Part shown: one piece after another, positions 1-9,143 of the stretch | Position numbering within the stretch: the stretch's first letter is position 1 | Layout: every line of letters begins with the position of its first letter | NCBI RefSeq assembly: GCF_000175215.2 | Contig: NC_014817.1 | Span: 896,501-960,500, forward strand | Direction: 5' to 3' | Length of the DNA: 64,000 nt | Source: Asticcacaulis excentricus CB 48 | GTDB taxonomy: Bacteria; Pseudomonadota; Alphaproteobacteria; Caulobacterales; Caulobacteraceae | The notes under the pieces: model-generated | What the model was told of the DNA's origin: nothing | The model's database searches: none | What the model saw: only the letters and a program-made list of their open reading frames with translations | Position numbers and translations under genes: made by a program

Positions 1-1
1 T

Positions 2-697
2 CTGGATGCCGACGGTCAGCCGACCTATGGCGGCTATTCCGACCATATCGTGGTCAAGGAAGGCTATGTGCTGCGCGTGCCGGACCACCTGCCCAAGGAC
101 GCTGCCGCGCCGCTTCTGTGCGCCGGGATCACCCTGTGGTCGCCGCTGAAGCACTGGAACGCCGGGCCGGGCAAAAAGGTCGCCATTATCGGTCTGGGCG
201 GTCTGGGCCATATGGGCGTTAAGCTGGCCCACGCGCTGGGGGCCGAGGTCACGGTGCTCAGCCAGTCGCTGGCCAAGAAGGACGACGCCCTGCGTCTGGG
301 GGCCGATCACTACTACCCCACCAATGACGCCGAGACCTTCAAGACTCTGGCGGGCACCTTCGACCTGATCATCAATACGGTGTCAGCCCCGATCGACTGG
401 AACGCCTATCTGGGCCTGCTCAAGGTCGATGGCACAATGGTGCTGGTCGGCGTGCCGGACAACCCCATCCCGGTGCACGCCTTCTCGCTAATCCCCGGCC
501 GTAAGAACCTCGCCGGTTCGATGATTGGCTCGATCAAGGAAACGCAGGAAATGCTCGACTTCTGCGGTGAGCACAACATCGTCTCGGATATCGAGCTGAT
601 CGACATTCAGGACATCAACGCCGCCTATGAGCGCGTCATTAAGTCCGACGTGCGCTACCGCTTTGTCATCGACATCGCGTCGCTGAACAAGGCCTAA
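2..697 (+). CDS. Zinc-type alcohol dehydrogenase, NAD(P)-dependent (5' truncated)
   Basis: This is the C-terminal part of a medium-chain zinc alcohol dehydrogenase of the cinnamyl-alcohol-dehydrogenase/YahK type, which interconverts aldehydes and alcohols with NAD(P)H. The frame is open from base 2 and carries TYGGYS at the window edge, a motif that follows the catalytic zinc region in this family. GLGGLGHMG is the Rossmann nucleotide-binding loop. The N-terminal zinc ligands lie outside the window, so about 230 of the usual 350 residues are seen. The ATG at base 50 is internal and not the real start. The physiological substrate cannot be told from sequence. Confidence 0.9.
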   Translation: MDADGQPTYGGYSDHIVVKEGYVLRVPDHLPKDAAAPLLCAGITLWSPLKHWNAGPGKKVAIIGLGGLGHMGVKLAHALGAEVTVLSQSLAKKDDALRLGADHYYPTNDAETFKTLAGTFDLIINTVSAPIDWNAYLGLLKVDGTMVLVGVPDNPIPVHAFSLIPGRKNLAGSMIGSIKETQEMLDFCGEHNIVSDIELIDIQDINAAYERVIKSDVRYRFVIDIASLNKA

Positions 698-788
698 GGG
701 TCTTTGCACATCGCCGCGGCCTCACGTCGCTGAGGCGGCGGCGATTGCCCCTTCCCTCCCTTTGAGTCGTGGGGTATAGCCGCCCTTT

Positions 789-1784
789 ATGACGCGCATT
801 ACCCCCCAAGATCCGCAGGTGTTGCTGGAGATGATCCAGTCGCGCCTCTTTCCCTTCCCCAAACGGCATTTCAATGCCGCGCAGGACCTTGATCCGCCCG
901 ACATTGTGGCCCTGCTCGATCTGGCCGATGTGTTCGTGGAACTGAACCGGCGGACCAATAAAAAGCTCGACCTGCTCAAGGGGCGCACGCAGGTCAATCT
1001 GTTCTTCGAAAACTCGACCCGCACCATGTCATCGTTTGAACTGGCCGGTAAGCGTCTGGGGGCCGATACGGTCAATATGAACCCCCGCACCTCCAGCGTG
1101 GCCAAGGGCGAGACCCTGATCGACACCGCGGTGACGCTCAACGCCATGAAGCCTGATCTGCTGGTCGTGCGCCATTCGGCGTCAGGCGCGGCGCAGCTTC
1201 TGGGGCAAAAGGTCGGGTGCAGCGTCGTCAATGCCGGCGACGGTCAGCATCAGCACCCCACTCAGGCCCTGCTCGACATGCTGTCGATCCGCCGCGCCTT
1301 CGGCCATGTCGATAGCCTGACCGTGGCGATTTGCGGCGATGTCGCCCATAGCCGCGTGGCGCGCTCCAACGTCATCCTGCTCAATGCGATGGGCGCCAAT
1401 GTGCGCCTCGTCGGGCCGCCGACCCTGATCCCCGGCGATGCCGACGAATGGGGCGTTGAGGTCTACCACGACATGAGGGCCGGGATTACGGGGGCCAATG
1501 TGGTGATGATGCTGCGCCTTCAGCTTGAGCGCATGGACGGGGCCTTCATCCCCTCGACCCGCGAATATTTCCGCTATTTTGGTCTCGACCGCGAAAAGCT
1601 GGCCGTGGCTGCGCCGGACGTGCGCGTCATGCACCCCGGCCCCATGAACCGCGGCGTCGAAATCGACTCCGAAGTGGCCGATGATCTGTCGATCTCGCTC
1701 ATTCAGGATCAGGTGGAGATGGGCGTCGCCGCGCGCATGGCCGTTCTGGCCTCACTGGCCGCGCGTCTGGAGACCGACCGATGA
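789..1784 (+). CDS. pyrB: Aspartate carbamoyltransferase catalytic subunit
   Basis: PyrB joins carbamoyl phosphate to L-aspartate in the second step of pyrimidine synthesis, in the cytoplasm. The 331-residue protein has the full family length. It shows the carbamoyl-phosphate motif STRT at 76-79, the HPTQA motif at 156-160 and HPGP at 282-285. No pyrI regulatory subunit gene is nearby. Instead, a catalytically dead dihydroorotase-like gene follows about 200 bases downstream, as in bacteria where the ATCase forms a complex with such a protein. That complex is inferred here, not shown. Confidence 0.97.
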   Translation: MTRITPQDPQVLLEMIQSRLFPFPKRHFNAAQDLDPPDIVALLDLADVFVELNRRTNKKLDLLKGRTQVNLFFENSTRTMSSFELAGKRLGADTVNMNPRTSSVAKGETLIDTAVTLNAMKPDLLVVRHSASGAAQLLGQKVGCSVVNAGDGQHQHPTQALLDMLSIRRAFGHVDSLTVAICGDVAHSRVARSNVILLNAMGANVRLVGPPTLIPGDADEWGVEVYHDMRAGITGANVVMMLRLQLERMDGAFIPSTREYFRYFGLDREKLAVAAPDVRVMHPGPMNRGVEIDSEVADDLSISLIQDQVEMGVAARMAVLASLAARLETDR

Positions 1785-1795
1785 AAAGCACTTCT

Positions 1796-1965
1796 ATACC
1801 TCCCCAGTTTACTGGGAAGGGGGACCGCACGACGCACAAAGCGCTAGATGCGGTGGTGGGGGCTCTGCCAATCGGCGAAAATCGCGGACAAATGAAGTTT
1901 TCCGCGCCCCCCTCCGTCTGCTTCGCTACGCTTGCAGCCACCTCCCCCGGCACGCCGGGGGAGTA
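1796..1965. repeat. Intergenic palindromic repeat between pyrB and pyrC-like gene
   Basis: The 198-base gap contains a hairpin, CCTCCCCAGT-TT-ACTGGGAAGG, followed by a GC-rich stretch ending in a second small palindrome with core CCCCGGCACGCCGGGG. A short reading frame crosses it but has repeat-like composition and no recognisable product. The same CTCCCCAGT/ACTGGGGAG core recurs at 14247-14273. This looks like a dispersed intergenic repeat, possibly acting as a terminator or RNA-stability element. Confidence 0.6.
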
Positions 1966-1982
1966 AAAACGAGGGCATAATC

Positions 1983-3278
1983 ATGAAACAATCCCAAGCC
2001 ATAGCCCTTGTGAACGCCCGCCTGATCGATCCGGCCAGCGACTATGATGGCCCGGGCAGCCTGATCCTCACCGAAGGCGTCATTGCCGAGGTGCTGCACA
2101 CGGCGCACCTGCCGTCGGGTTCCGCCGACATGAAGGTCATCGACTGCGACGGCAAGGTGGTCTGCCCCGGCCTGATCGACCTGCGAGTCAAAACGGGCGA
2201 ACCGGGGGCCGAGCCTAAGGAGACGCTGAAATCCGCCAGCCGCGCCGCTGCGGCCGGGGGAGTAACGTCGATGGTGGTGCAGCCCGATACCGACCCGGTG
2301 ATCGACGAGCCGGCCATGGTCGATTTCATCCTGCGCCGTGCCCGCGATATCGAACTGGTCCACGTCTACCCCGCCGGCGCCGCCACCAAGGGCCACAATG
2401 GCAAGCAGATGGCCGAAATCGGCCTGATGAGCGAATCCGGGGCCGTCTATTTCACCGATGTCGAACGCCCGATCATCAATTCCAAGGTGCTGGCCCGCGT
2501 CCTCTCTTACGCCAACGGCTTCAACGCCCTGATCGCCCACCGCCCCAAGGAGCCGTGGCTGTCCGAAGGGGCCGTAGCCACCTCCGGTGAAATGGCGGCG
2601 CGTATGGGGCTTTCGGGCGTCTCGGCGTTGGCGGAGCGCATCGCGCTGGAGCGTGATCTGGCTCTAGTCGAGCTGACCGGGGCGCGGCTGCTGGTCGATC
2701 AGATCACCACAGCCGGGGCCATCAAGGCCATCGCACAGGCCAAGGCGAAGGGGCTGGATGTCTATGCCTCGGCCTCGATCAACCATCTGGTGTTCAACGA
2801 AATCGACATTGGCGATTACCGCACCTTCTATCGCCTTGATCCGCCGCTGCGCTGCGAAGACGATCGCATCGCTCTGGTCGAGGCTCTGGCCGACGGCCTG
2901 ATCGACGTGGTGGTGTCGAACCACACGCCCCTGCCCGCCGAAGACAAGCGCCGCCCCTTCTCCGAAGCCGAGCCGGGCGCAATCGGCCTGCAAACCCTGC
3001 TGGCGGCCCTGATCGGCCTGCACCACGATCGTGAGATTCCGCTGATCGACCTGCTTCGCACGGTGACGATCAATCCGGCACAACTGATCGGTCTGGAGGC
3101 CGGGCGGCTGTCGCCCGGTGCGCCCGCCGACCTGATTGTGGTGGATATCGACGCCCCCTTTGCCTTGCGCGAAAGCGACATCCTGTCGAAATCGAAGAAC
3201 TCCCCCTTTGAAAACCGCACATTACAGGGCAAGGTAGAGGTGACTCTGGTGGACGGGCGAATCGTCTATCAGGCCTGA
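1983..3278 (+). CDS. Dihydroorotase-like protein, probably non-catalytic (PyrC')
   Basis: This 431-residue protein has the full-length amidohydrolase fold of class I dihydroorotases, and its C-terminal region from DPPLR to VDGRIVYQ aligns well with active enzymes. The metal and catalytic positions are altered. The HxH pair after GLID is replaced by R68 and K70, the expected histidine near 240 is Q240, and the usual TDHAPH reads SNHTPL with N313 for the catalytic aspartate. K136 and H186 remain. By analogy with the inactive PyrC' of Pseudomonas it probably supports the PyrB complex structurally, and a true dihydroorotase should lie elsewhere. I chose the ATG at 1983 because upstream codons lie in repeat sequence. 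Confidence 0.88.
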   Translation: MKQSQAIALVNARLIDPASDYDGPGSLILTEGVIAEVLHTAHLPSGSADMKVIDCDGKVVCPGLIDLRVKTGEPGAEPKETLKSASRAAAAGGVTSMVVQPDTDPVIDEPAMVDFILRRARDIELVHVYPAGAATKGHNGKQMAEIGLMSESGAVYFTDVERPIINSKVLARVLSYANGFNALIAHRPKEPWLSEGAVATSGEMAARMGLSGVSALAERIALERDLALVELTGARLLVDQITTAGAIKAIAQAKAKGLDVYASASINHLVFNEIDIGDYRTFYRLDPPLRCEDDRIALVEALADGLIDVVVSNHTPLPAEDKRRPFSEAEPGAIGLQTLLAALIGLHHDREIPLIDLLRTVTINPAQLIGLEAGRLSPGAPADLIVVDIDAPFALRESDILSKSKNSPFENRTLQGKVEVTLVDGRIVYQA

Positions 3279-3310
3279 TACCAAGGGTCATTGAAAATGA
3301 CTCTTGGTAT
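3278..3310. repeat. Hairpin repeat directly after stop codon (copy 1)
   Basis: ATACCAAGGGTCATT-GAAA-ATGACTCTTGGTAT forms a near-perfect stem-loop whose first base is the last base of the preceding stop codon. The sequence and the following TGCCTTTCGA match the element at 54457-54488, also flush with a stop codon. It probably acts in 3' end formation or is a short dispersed palindrome. Confidence 0.75.
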
Positions 3311-3417
3311 GCCTTTCGATAAGGTCTCATGTCTCTGATATATATGAGACAGTATCGAGTTTTCAACGCCGGATGCGGTCAGCATCTTCGGCCGTTGGTA
3401 TCAGTGAAAGCCCTGCA

Positions 3418-4065
3418 ATGCCTCTGCCCGACTGGACCATCTTTGCCCTTGCCGTGATCGGCGGCTACCTGCTGGGGTCGATCCCCTTCGGCGTCGTCAC
3501 GACGAAGCTGGCCGGTATCGACATACGCAGCATCGGTTCGGGCAATATCGGCGCCACCAATGTCTTAAGAACGGGGCGTAAGGATCTGGCCCTGATCACC
3601 TTTCTGGGCGATACGGGCAAGGGCGCGATGGCGGTGGGACTGACCTTCGCCCTGCTGCTCAGCGTCGATCAGGCGACCCGTCAGACCGGCATGGCGCTGG
3701 CCGGAGGGGCGGCGTTTTTAGGCCACCTCTTCCCCGTCTGGCTGAAATTCAAGGGCGGCAAAGGCGTGGCGACCTTCCTCGGCACCCTGTTCGCCGCCGC
3801 CTGGCCGATGGGGCTGCTAGCCGCTGGCACCTGGCTTCTCACCGCCTTCATCTTCCGTATTTCGTCTTTAAGCGCGCTGGTGGCTGCCGCCCTCATTGCG
3901 CCGCTGGGATTGCTGATTGATCAGCCGCACGCCTTCGTTGTCATGGCCCTGTTTATGGCGGTGCTGATCTATGTGCGCCACCGCGACAATATCCGCCGCC
4001 TGCTCAAGGGCGAGGAACCGAAGATCGGCAAGAAAAAAGACGCCGGACCCGCCGCGGACGCCTAA
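3418..4065 (+). CDS. plsY: Glycerol-3-phosphate acyltransferase PlsY
   Basis: PlsY is an integral membrane enzyme that moves the acyl group from acyl phosphate to glycerol-3-phosphate, making lysophosphatidic acid. The 215-residue product shows the three conserved cytoplasmic motifs: GSIPFG, GSGNIGATNVLR and HLFPVWLKFKGGKGVAT. Several hydrophobic segments surround them. The start at 3418 gives a normal family length and begins just before the first membrane helix; the open frame extends upstream without family similarity. In Caulobacteraceae this gene usually precedes dprA and topA, and here dprA is degraded. Confidence 0.95.
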   Translation: MPLPDWTIFALAVIGGYLLGSIPFGVVTTKLAGIDIRSIGSGNIGATNVLRTGRKDLALITFLGDTGKGAMAVGLTFALLLSVDQATRQTGMALAGGAAFLGHLFPVWLKFKGGKGVATFLGTLFAAAWPMGLLAAGTWLLTAFIFRISSLSALVAAALIAPLGLLIDQPHAFVVMALFMAVLIYVRHRDNIRRLLKGEEPKIGKKKDAGPAADA

Positions 4066-4069
4066 AGCC

Positions 4070-4355
4070 ATGAGCGACGGGGGGAAGACTTTCTTGGTCG
4101 CTTTCCCGCCTGAACCAACGAGCGACGCGGAACACTTTGCACGGTTGCAGCTGGCGCGCACGAACCGTATCCCCCCGTGCGTTTCCATCAGCTTATTCTG
4201 TGCATGAACAGCGCCGTGAATGCGGTCGAAACCTGCCTTAGATCGCCAACCGCTCAAGGGATGGCATCGTCCCCGCCCGCCTTGACGCGGTCGAAGAGCA
4301 AGTGGTGTGCGGTTGAACCGCCGGGGCGGGTCTGGTCGTGGTGGGGGACACTGCC
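4070..4355 (+). pseudogene. dprA: Degraded 5' remnant of dprA (smf)
   Basis: Starting at ATG 4070 the frame reads SDAEHFARLQLARTNRI, which resembles the N-terminus of alphaproteobacterial DprA, the loader of RecA on incoming single-stranded DNA. The similarity then moves to another frame (FHQLILCMNSAVNAVET, where DprA has a related helical segment) and to a third frame (DGIVPARLDAVEEQVV, an in-frame stop, then AGAGLVVVGDT). At least two frameshifts and one stop break the gene, and its Rossmann core is not found. The position between plsY and topA matches where dprA normally sits. The assignment rests on remembered family sequence and synteny. Confidence 0.6.
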
Positions 4356-5309
4356 GGTTTTGAGACCAAAATGCAGGCCTATTACAATACGGTCTGGAGG
4401 ATGATTACGGCCCTGATTGGGGCGCTGATCGGTGCACAATTTACGCCTGAAAGCTCTTAAATCTGAAAGACCCAGCATATCTTCCGTGATCCCTTCCCTG
4501 TCGTCGGCGAGCTTGCCGATGGCGTTCACCGCGGCCCCTATCCACCCACAAGCCATACTACCTGATACAGATAACCCTAACAATTAGCGACCTGATGGAG
4601 GCCAAGCTCGAGTCCGCGCAGGGCAACGCCCCAGTATTGGACATACTGATTAATGAACAGCGGGAGATCACCATCTCGTCTGGTCAGATAGGCGGCAATC
4701 AGGATGCCACTCCGAGCTTTGATTTTCGCTTACTCGACGCCGCATGTTCTCTATCTACGACGTCCGCAGAACCGGACCAGCCTTCAACTCCTCTACATAG
4801 ACTACAAAATCCAGAGTTACCTATGCAGCGGCTATCGGTACAATTGAAGACCTCAACACTCATATGAGCGCAATCTGAAAGCCTATGCGAAGGCGCATCA
4901 GGTCTATTCGTCGAAACGGTGCATTGCACGTAGTAACCGCAGGTACTTCGCCAAGATGTAATTCGAACTGGCCTATAAGGGAACAACCCGAGCGAAAGGC
5001 CTATGCCAACGGCATGATCCGCATTACAGGCCAGTTCCTTTACCATCTGGGCTATACACGATCACTGCATGGCATGCAGTAGGCACGAGTAAGGCGGGTT
5101 CAAGCGCGCGTGATCAGGCAACACATCATAGCCCATCCGCCTTCCAATAGGCCTTTCGCAGGTAGTCATCAGCGACGGGCGCGGGGCCCGTTCGGCGGGC
5201 ACCGACAGCTCTTGAATGATATCAAGATACAACGGATCACTGCCTCCAGCCGTTCGGTGCTGGCGATATAGGCGGCGGCGTCCGGTCGAGAAGCAGGGGT
5301 GTCACTCAT
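4356..5309. other. Decayed coding sequence with frameshifts and stops
   Basis: No intact gene is seen between the dprA remnant and topA. Protein-like stretches continue across frames: ETKMQAYYNTVWRMITALIG ending at 4460, then TYAAAIGTIEDLN near 4830, and YERNLKAYAKAHQVYSSK followed after a stop by FELAYKGTTRAK and, one frame over, AYANGMIRITGQFLYHLG, near 4865-5060. On the minus strand, from an ATG at 5309, MSDTPASRPDAAAYIAS runs into a frameshift and could continue to 5062. Codon phase is lost repeatedly. These look like remains of two or more genes, none recognised. Nothing convincing is seen in 5310-5509. Confidence 0.4.
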
Positions 5310-5509
5310 GCGATTATCTGAGTCTGTTTTTGAACGACTTAATTGGGAACTATAGCCCCACTTAACCCAAAGCTGTGCCCCGCAAAATCACGCGACGACC
5401 GATTGAAATTCGCCCCTGCGTTGACACGTTGGCCGCACAAGCCCATGTTGGCGGGAATTTTCAGCGACCGCTTATTGCTATTGTCGGTTTTCCTCCTATT
5501 AAAGACCTC

Positions 5510-8131
5510 ATGAACCTCGTCATCGTCGAAAGCCCGGCCAAGGCCAAAACCATCAACAAATACCTGGGTAAGGACTATACCGTGCTGGCCTCCTACGGCC
5601 ATGTGCGCGACCTGCCCTCGAAAGACGGCTCGGTCAAACCGGACGAGGACTTTGCCATGAGCTGGGAGGTGGACGCCAAGGCCTCAAAGCGCCTGAGCGA
5701 CATCGCCGATGCCGCGAGGAAATCCGAACGCGTCATTCTGGCCACCGACCCGGACCGCGAAGGCGAGGCTATTTCCTGGCACGTGCTGGAAGTGCTCAAT
5801 AAAAAGAAGGTGTTAAAGGAAAAGGTCGTCGAGCGCGTCACCTTCAACGCCATTACCAAGGCTTCAGTTCAGGAGGCCATGGCTGCCCCGCGTCAGATCG
5901 ACATGGAGCTAGTCGAGGCCTATCTTGCGCGCCGCGCGCTTGATTACCTCGTGGGCTTTACGCTGTCGCCGGTTCTTTGGCGCAAGCTGCCGGGGGCGCG
6001 TTCGGCTGGCCGTGTGCAGTCCGTGGCGCTTAAGATCATCGTCGATCGCGAGCTGGAGATCGAAAAGTTCAAGTCCGAAGAATATTGGACCGTCGACGCC
6101 GAGGTGTCGGCCAATTCGCCACCGTTTACGGCGCGTCTGAACGTTCTGAACGGCAAGAAGCTCGCCAAGTTCGACCTTGAAAACGCCGAAAAGGCAGAAG
6201 CGGCGCGCAAGGCCATCTCGCTGTCAAAATTTGCTGTGGAATCGGTGGAGCAGAAGCCGGGCAAGCGCACTCCGCCCCCGCCCTTCACCACCTCTACTCT
6301 GCAGCAGGAAGCGGCGCGCAAGCTGGGCTTTTCGGCGCAGCGCACCATGCAGACTGCGCAGAAGCTCTATGAAGGCGTCGATATTGGCGGGGAAACGACC
6401 GGCCTAATTACCTATATGCGGACCGACGGCGTGTTTATCGACCCGGCGGCCATCGGTGAGATTCGTAAAGCCGTAGGTGAACGCTTCGGCAGCGCCTATG
6501 TACCGTCCGAACCACGCCTCTACAAGGTCAAGGCCAAGAACGCACAGGAGGCCCACGAAGCCATCCGCCCGACCTCTATCTTCCGCCGTCCGGAGACCCT
6601 ACGCCTCGAAGGTGATCAGGCGCGCCTATACGAACTGATCTGGAAGCGCACCATGGCCGCCCAGATGGAGGCCGCCCGCGTTGAAAAGACCACCATTGAC
6701 CTCCTCAATCATGACAAGTCGATTGGTCTGCGCTCCACGGGCCAGGTCATCACCTTCGACGGCTATCTTGCGCTCTACGAAGAGGGCAAGGACGACGAGA
6801 CGGACGAGGACGGTGGCCGCCTTCCGCAATTGCGGACCGGCACACTGGTCGACGTACACGACATCAAACCGGCTCAGCACTTTACCGAGCCGCCGCCGCG
6901 CTACTCCGAAGCCTCGCTGGTTAAGCGCATGGAAGAATTGGGCATTGGTCGCCCCTCGACCTACGCCTCAATCCTCAGCGTGCTGCGCGACCGCGACTAC
7001 GTACGCATGGACAAGAACCGCTTTATCCCGGAAGACAAGGGCCGTCTCGTCACCGCCTTCCTCGATCAGTTCTTCTCGCGCTACGTGCAGTATGATTTCA
7101 CCGCTGACCTGGAGGAAAAGCTCGACCTCGTCTCGGCAGGCGACCTGAATTGGAAGGCGCTGCTGCGAGAATTCTGGCAGGATTTCCACGCCAAAGCCGG
7201 TGAAATCAGCGAATTCCGCGTGTCCGAAGTGCTGGACCGCCTCAATGACGCGCTGGCGCCGCACATCTTCCCGGACAAGGGCGATGGTTCCAATCCGCGC
7301 GCCTGCCCAACCTGCGGCACCGGGCAACTGAGCCTGAAGACTTCGCGCTTCGGGGCTTTTGTCGGCTGCTCCAACTACCCGGAATGCAAATATACGCGCC
7401 CCGTCGGCAACCCGGAAAACGCCTCGGAAGTCGCTGCTGCCTCCGGCGACCGCGAACTGGGCAGAGATCCGGAGACCGGCAAGGTGGTGGCGCTCAAAAT
7501 CGGGCGCTTCGGCCCCTATGTGCAGCTTGGCGAAGCGGAGTCCAAGGACGACAAGCCCAAACGCTCCTCCCTACCCAAAGCCTGGCCCCCGGCGTCGATT
7601 GATCTCGACCGCGCGCTGAAACTGTTGTCCCTGCCGCGCAAGGTTGGTGACCACCCGGAAGACGGCAAGCCGATTACGGCAGCGCTAGGTCGTTTCGGCC
7701 CATTTATCGAGCACGAAAAGACCTATGCCAACCTGCCGAGCTTCGATGAGATCTTCGAAGTCGGCCTCAACCGCGCCGTCGTGCTGCTAGCCGAAAAGCG
7801 CGCCAATGCCAAGGGCAAGGCCTCAACGGTGGCGACGCTGAAAGAGCTGGGGGCGCATCCGGAATCCGGCGACGCCATTCAGGTCATGGCCGGTCGCTAT
7901 GGCCCTTATGTCAAGTGCGGCAAGGTCAATGCCACTATCCCCAAAGACACAGCGCCCGAAGATGTGACGCTGGAGCAGGCGCTGGCGCTCATTGAGGCCA
8001 AGGGCGGCGTGAAAAAGACGGCCGCCAAAAAAACCACTGCAAAAAAAGCAGCCCCCGCTAAAAAACCAGCTACAAAGAAAGCCACCACGTCCAAAAAAGC
8101 GCCGGCTAAAAAGGCCAAGGCGGAGGCTTAA
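5510..8131 (+). CDS. topA: DNA topoisomerase I
   Basis: TopA relaxes negative supercoils by cutting one DNA strand through a tyrosine. The 873-residue protein begins with the TOPRIM signature NLVIVESPAKAKTI, has the acidic TDPDREGE motif at 79-86 and the catalytic tyrosine in ITYMRTDG (Tyr302). One four-cysteine zinc finger (CPTC then CSNYPEC) is followed by several GRFGPY-type repeats that replace further fingers, as in other alphaproteobacteria. The last 40 residues are lysine/alanine-rich and probably bind DNA. I chose the ATG at 5510 because the family motif begins directly there, although the frame is open upstream. Confidence 0.97.
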   Translation: MNLVIVESPAKAKTINKYLGKDYTVLASYGHVRDLPSKDGSVKPDEDFAMSWEVDAKASKRLSDIADAARKSERVILATDPDREGEAISWHVLEVLNKKKVLKEKVVERVTFNAITKASVQEAMAAPRQIDMELVEAYLARRALDYLVGFTLSPVLWRKLPGARSAGRVQSVALKIIVDRELEIEKFKSEEYWTVDAEVSANSPPFTARLNVLNGKKLAKFDLENAEKAEAARKAISLSKFAVESVEQKPGKRTPPPPFTTSTLQQEAARKLGFSAQRTMQTAQKLYEGVDIGGETTGLITYMRTDGVFIDPAAIGEIRKAVGERFGSAYVPSEPRLYKVKAKNAQEAHEAIRPTSIFRRPETLRLEGDQARLYELIWKRTMAAQMEAARVEKTTIDLLNHDKSIGLRSTGQVITFDGYLALYEEGKDDETDEDGGRLPQLRTGTLVDVHDIKPAQHFTEPPPRYSEASLVKRMEELGIGRPSTYASILSVLRDRDYVRMDKNRFIPEDKGRLVTAFLDQFFSRYVQYDFTADLEEKLDLVSAGDLNWKALLREFWQDFHAKAGEISEFRVSEVLDRLNDALAPHIFPDKGDGSNPRACPTCGTGQLSLKTSRFGAFVGCSNYPECKYTRPVGNPENASEVAAASGDRELGRDPETGKVVALKIGRFGPYVQLGEAESKDDKPKRSSLPKAWPPASIDLDRALKLLSLPRKVGDHPEDGKPITAALGRFGPFIEHEKTYANLPSFDEIFEVGLNRAVVLLAEKRANAKGKASTVATLKELGAHPESGDAIQVMAGRYGPYVKCGKVNATIPKDTAPEDVTLEQALALIEAKGGVKKTAAKKTTAKKAAPAKKPATKKATTSKKAPAKKAKAEA

Positions 8132-8355
8132 ACGCCTCTCTTCTCCCTCTGCCAAAGGCTTGGGGAGGTGGCGGCGAATGAAAAGAGCTGACGGACAGGA
8201 TAACTCCAATCCTGTACATAAACCGCGCCGACACCTTTGAACCTCGACGGTGCGTCACGAGTGGCCATCGAGCGTATGACCAAGAGCTGAACCGCCGCCG
8301 TGCGCTTCGCTACGCTCAGCCCTTCTCAATGCCTTCGGCACAGGAGTGTTTGTGT

Positions 8356-9006
8356 TTACACCTTCAATTCGGTCAAGGCATGCTGTGTGATGCGCGTCGC
8401 GGCCTGAAGGCCCATCGCCACCATGATCAGGGCCACAATGGCGTCGGGTAGCGTATTCCGCGTGAAATAAACACCGACCGCGGCCCCCAGTACCATCAGA
8501 TTGCCAATGGCGTCGTTGCGCGTACACAGCCATACCGACATCATATTGGAATCGCCTTCGCGGTACTTCCACAGCAGCAGCGCCGACCCAACATTGGACG
8601 CGACCGCCAGCAGACTGATCAGGCCCATCACCTCGGCGCGGGGCACAGTCCCAGTGTAGACCTGCCACAGGGTTGTGCCCATAATCCACAAGGCGAACCC
8701 GAACATGCTGGCCGCCTTGAGTAGCGACGCTCTGGCGCGAACCTTGACCGCCGCCGTCAGGACAAACAGGCTCAGGGCGATATTAGCCGCGTCTCCGGCA
8801 AAGTCGAGCGAATCGGCCAGCAGCGCTTTCGACTGGCTTTGCAGACCCGCGCCAATTTCGACAAAGAACATGGCAGCATTGACGGCCATCACCCACCACA
8901 GGGCACGGCGATACGCCGGATCGGTCGCGGGACCGATATGGTGGCTGTGGCCACGATGATCGTAAGGGCTGTGATCATGATCATGATGATGGGAATGCGC
9001 GGACAT
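8356..9006 (-). CDS. Short cation diffusion facilitator (CDF) transporter
   Basis: This 216-residue membrane protein starts with a histidine-rich segment (HSHHHDHDH), typical of zinc or cobalt exporters of the CDF family. Hydrophobic segments follow, with the metal-site aspartates in ADSLDFAGDA in the second helix and RNDAIGN in the fifth. CDF proteins are usually about 300 residues with a cytoplasmic C-terminal domain; here the protein ends soon after the last helix (ALTELKV), so that domain is missing. It probably exports a divalent metal using the proton gradient. The metal cannot be assigned. The gene is monocistronic. Confidence 0.85.
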   Translation of the reverse strand: MSAHSHHHDHDHSPYDHRGHSHHIGPATDPAYRRALWWVMAVNAAMFFVEIGAGLQSQSKALLADSLDFAGDAANIALSLFVLTAAVKVRARASLLKAASMFGFALWIMGTTLWQVYTGTVPRAEVMGLISLLAVASNVGSALLLWKYREGDSNMMSVWLCTRNDAIGNLMVLGAAVGVYFTRNTLPDAIVALIMVAMGLQAATRITQHALTELKV

Positions 9007-9143
9007 AGAACCTCATTCAGCAGGCAATTAGCTTGCGCCTTTTCATCTGCCGGGTGCAAGCTATTATCCCGATCAGGGTTGCAGCTCCGTCAGGCCCAGC
9101 CTATGTGTAGCTAACTACATTACAGATCACGCGAGGTACTGCC

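Noticed and set aside
1781..1966. 61-codon frame overlapping the pyrB stop
   Set aside because: It consists of palindromic repeat sequence and gives no protein-like pattern.
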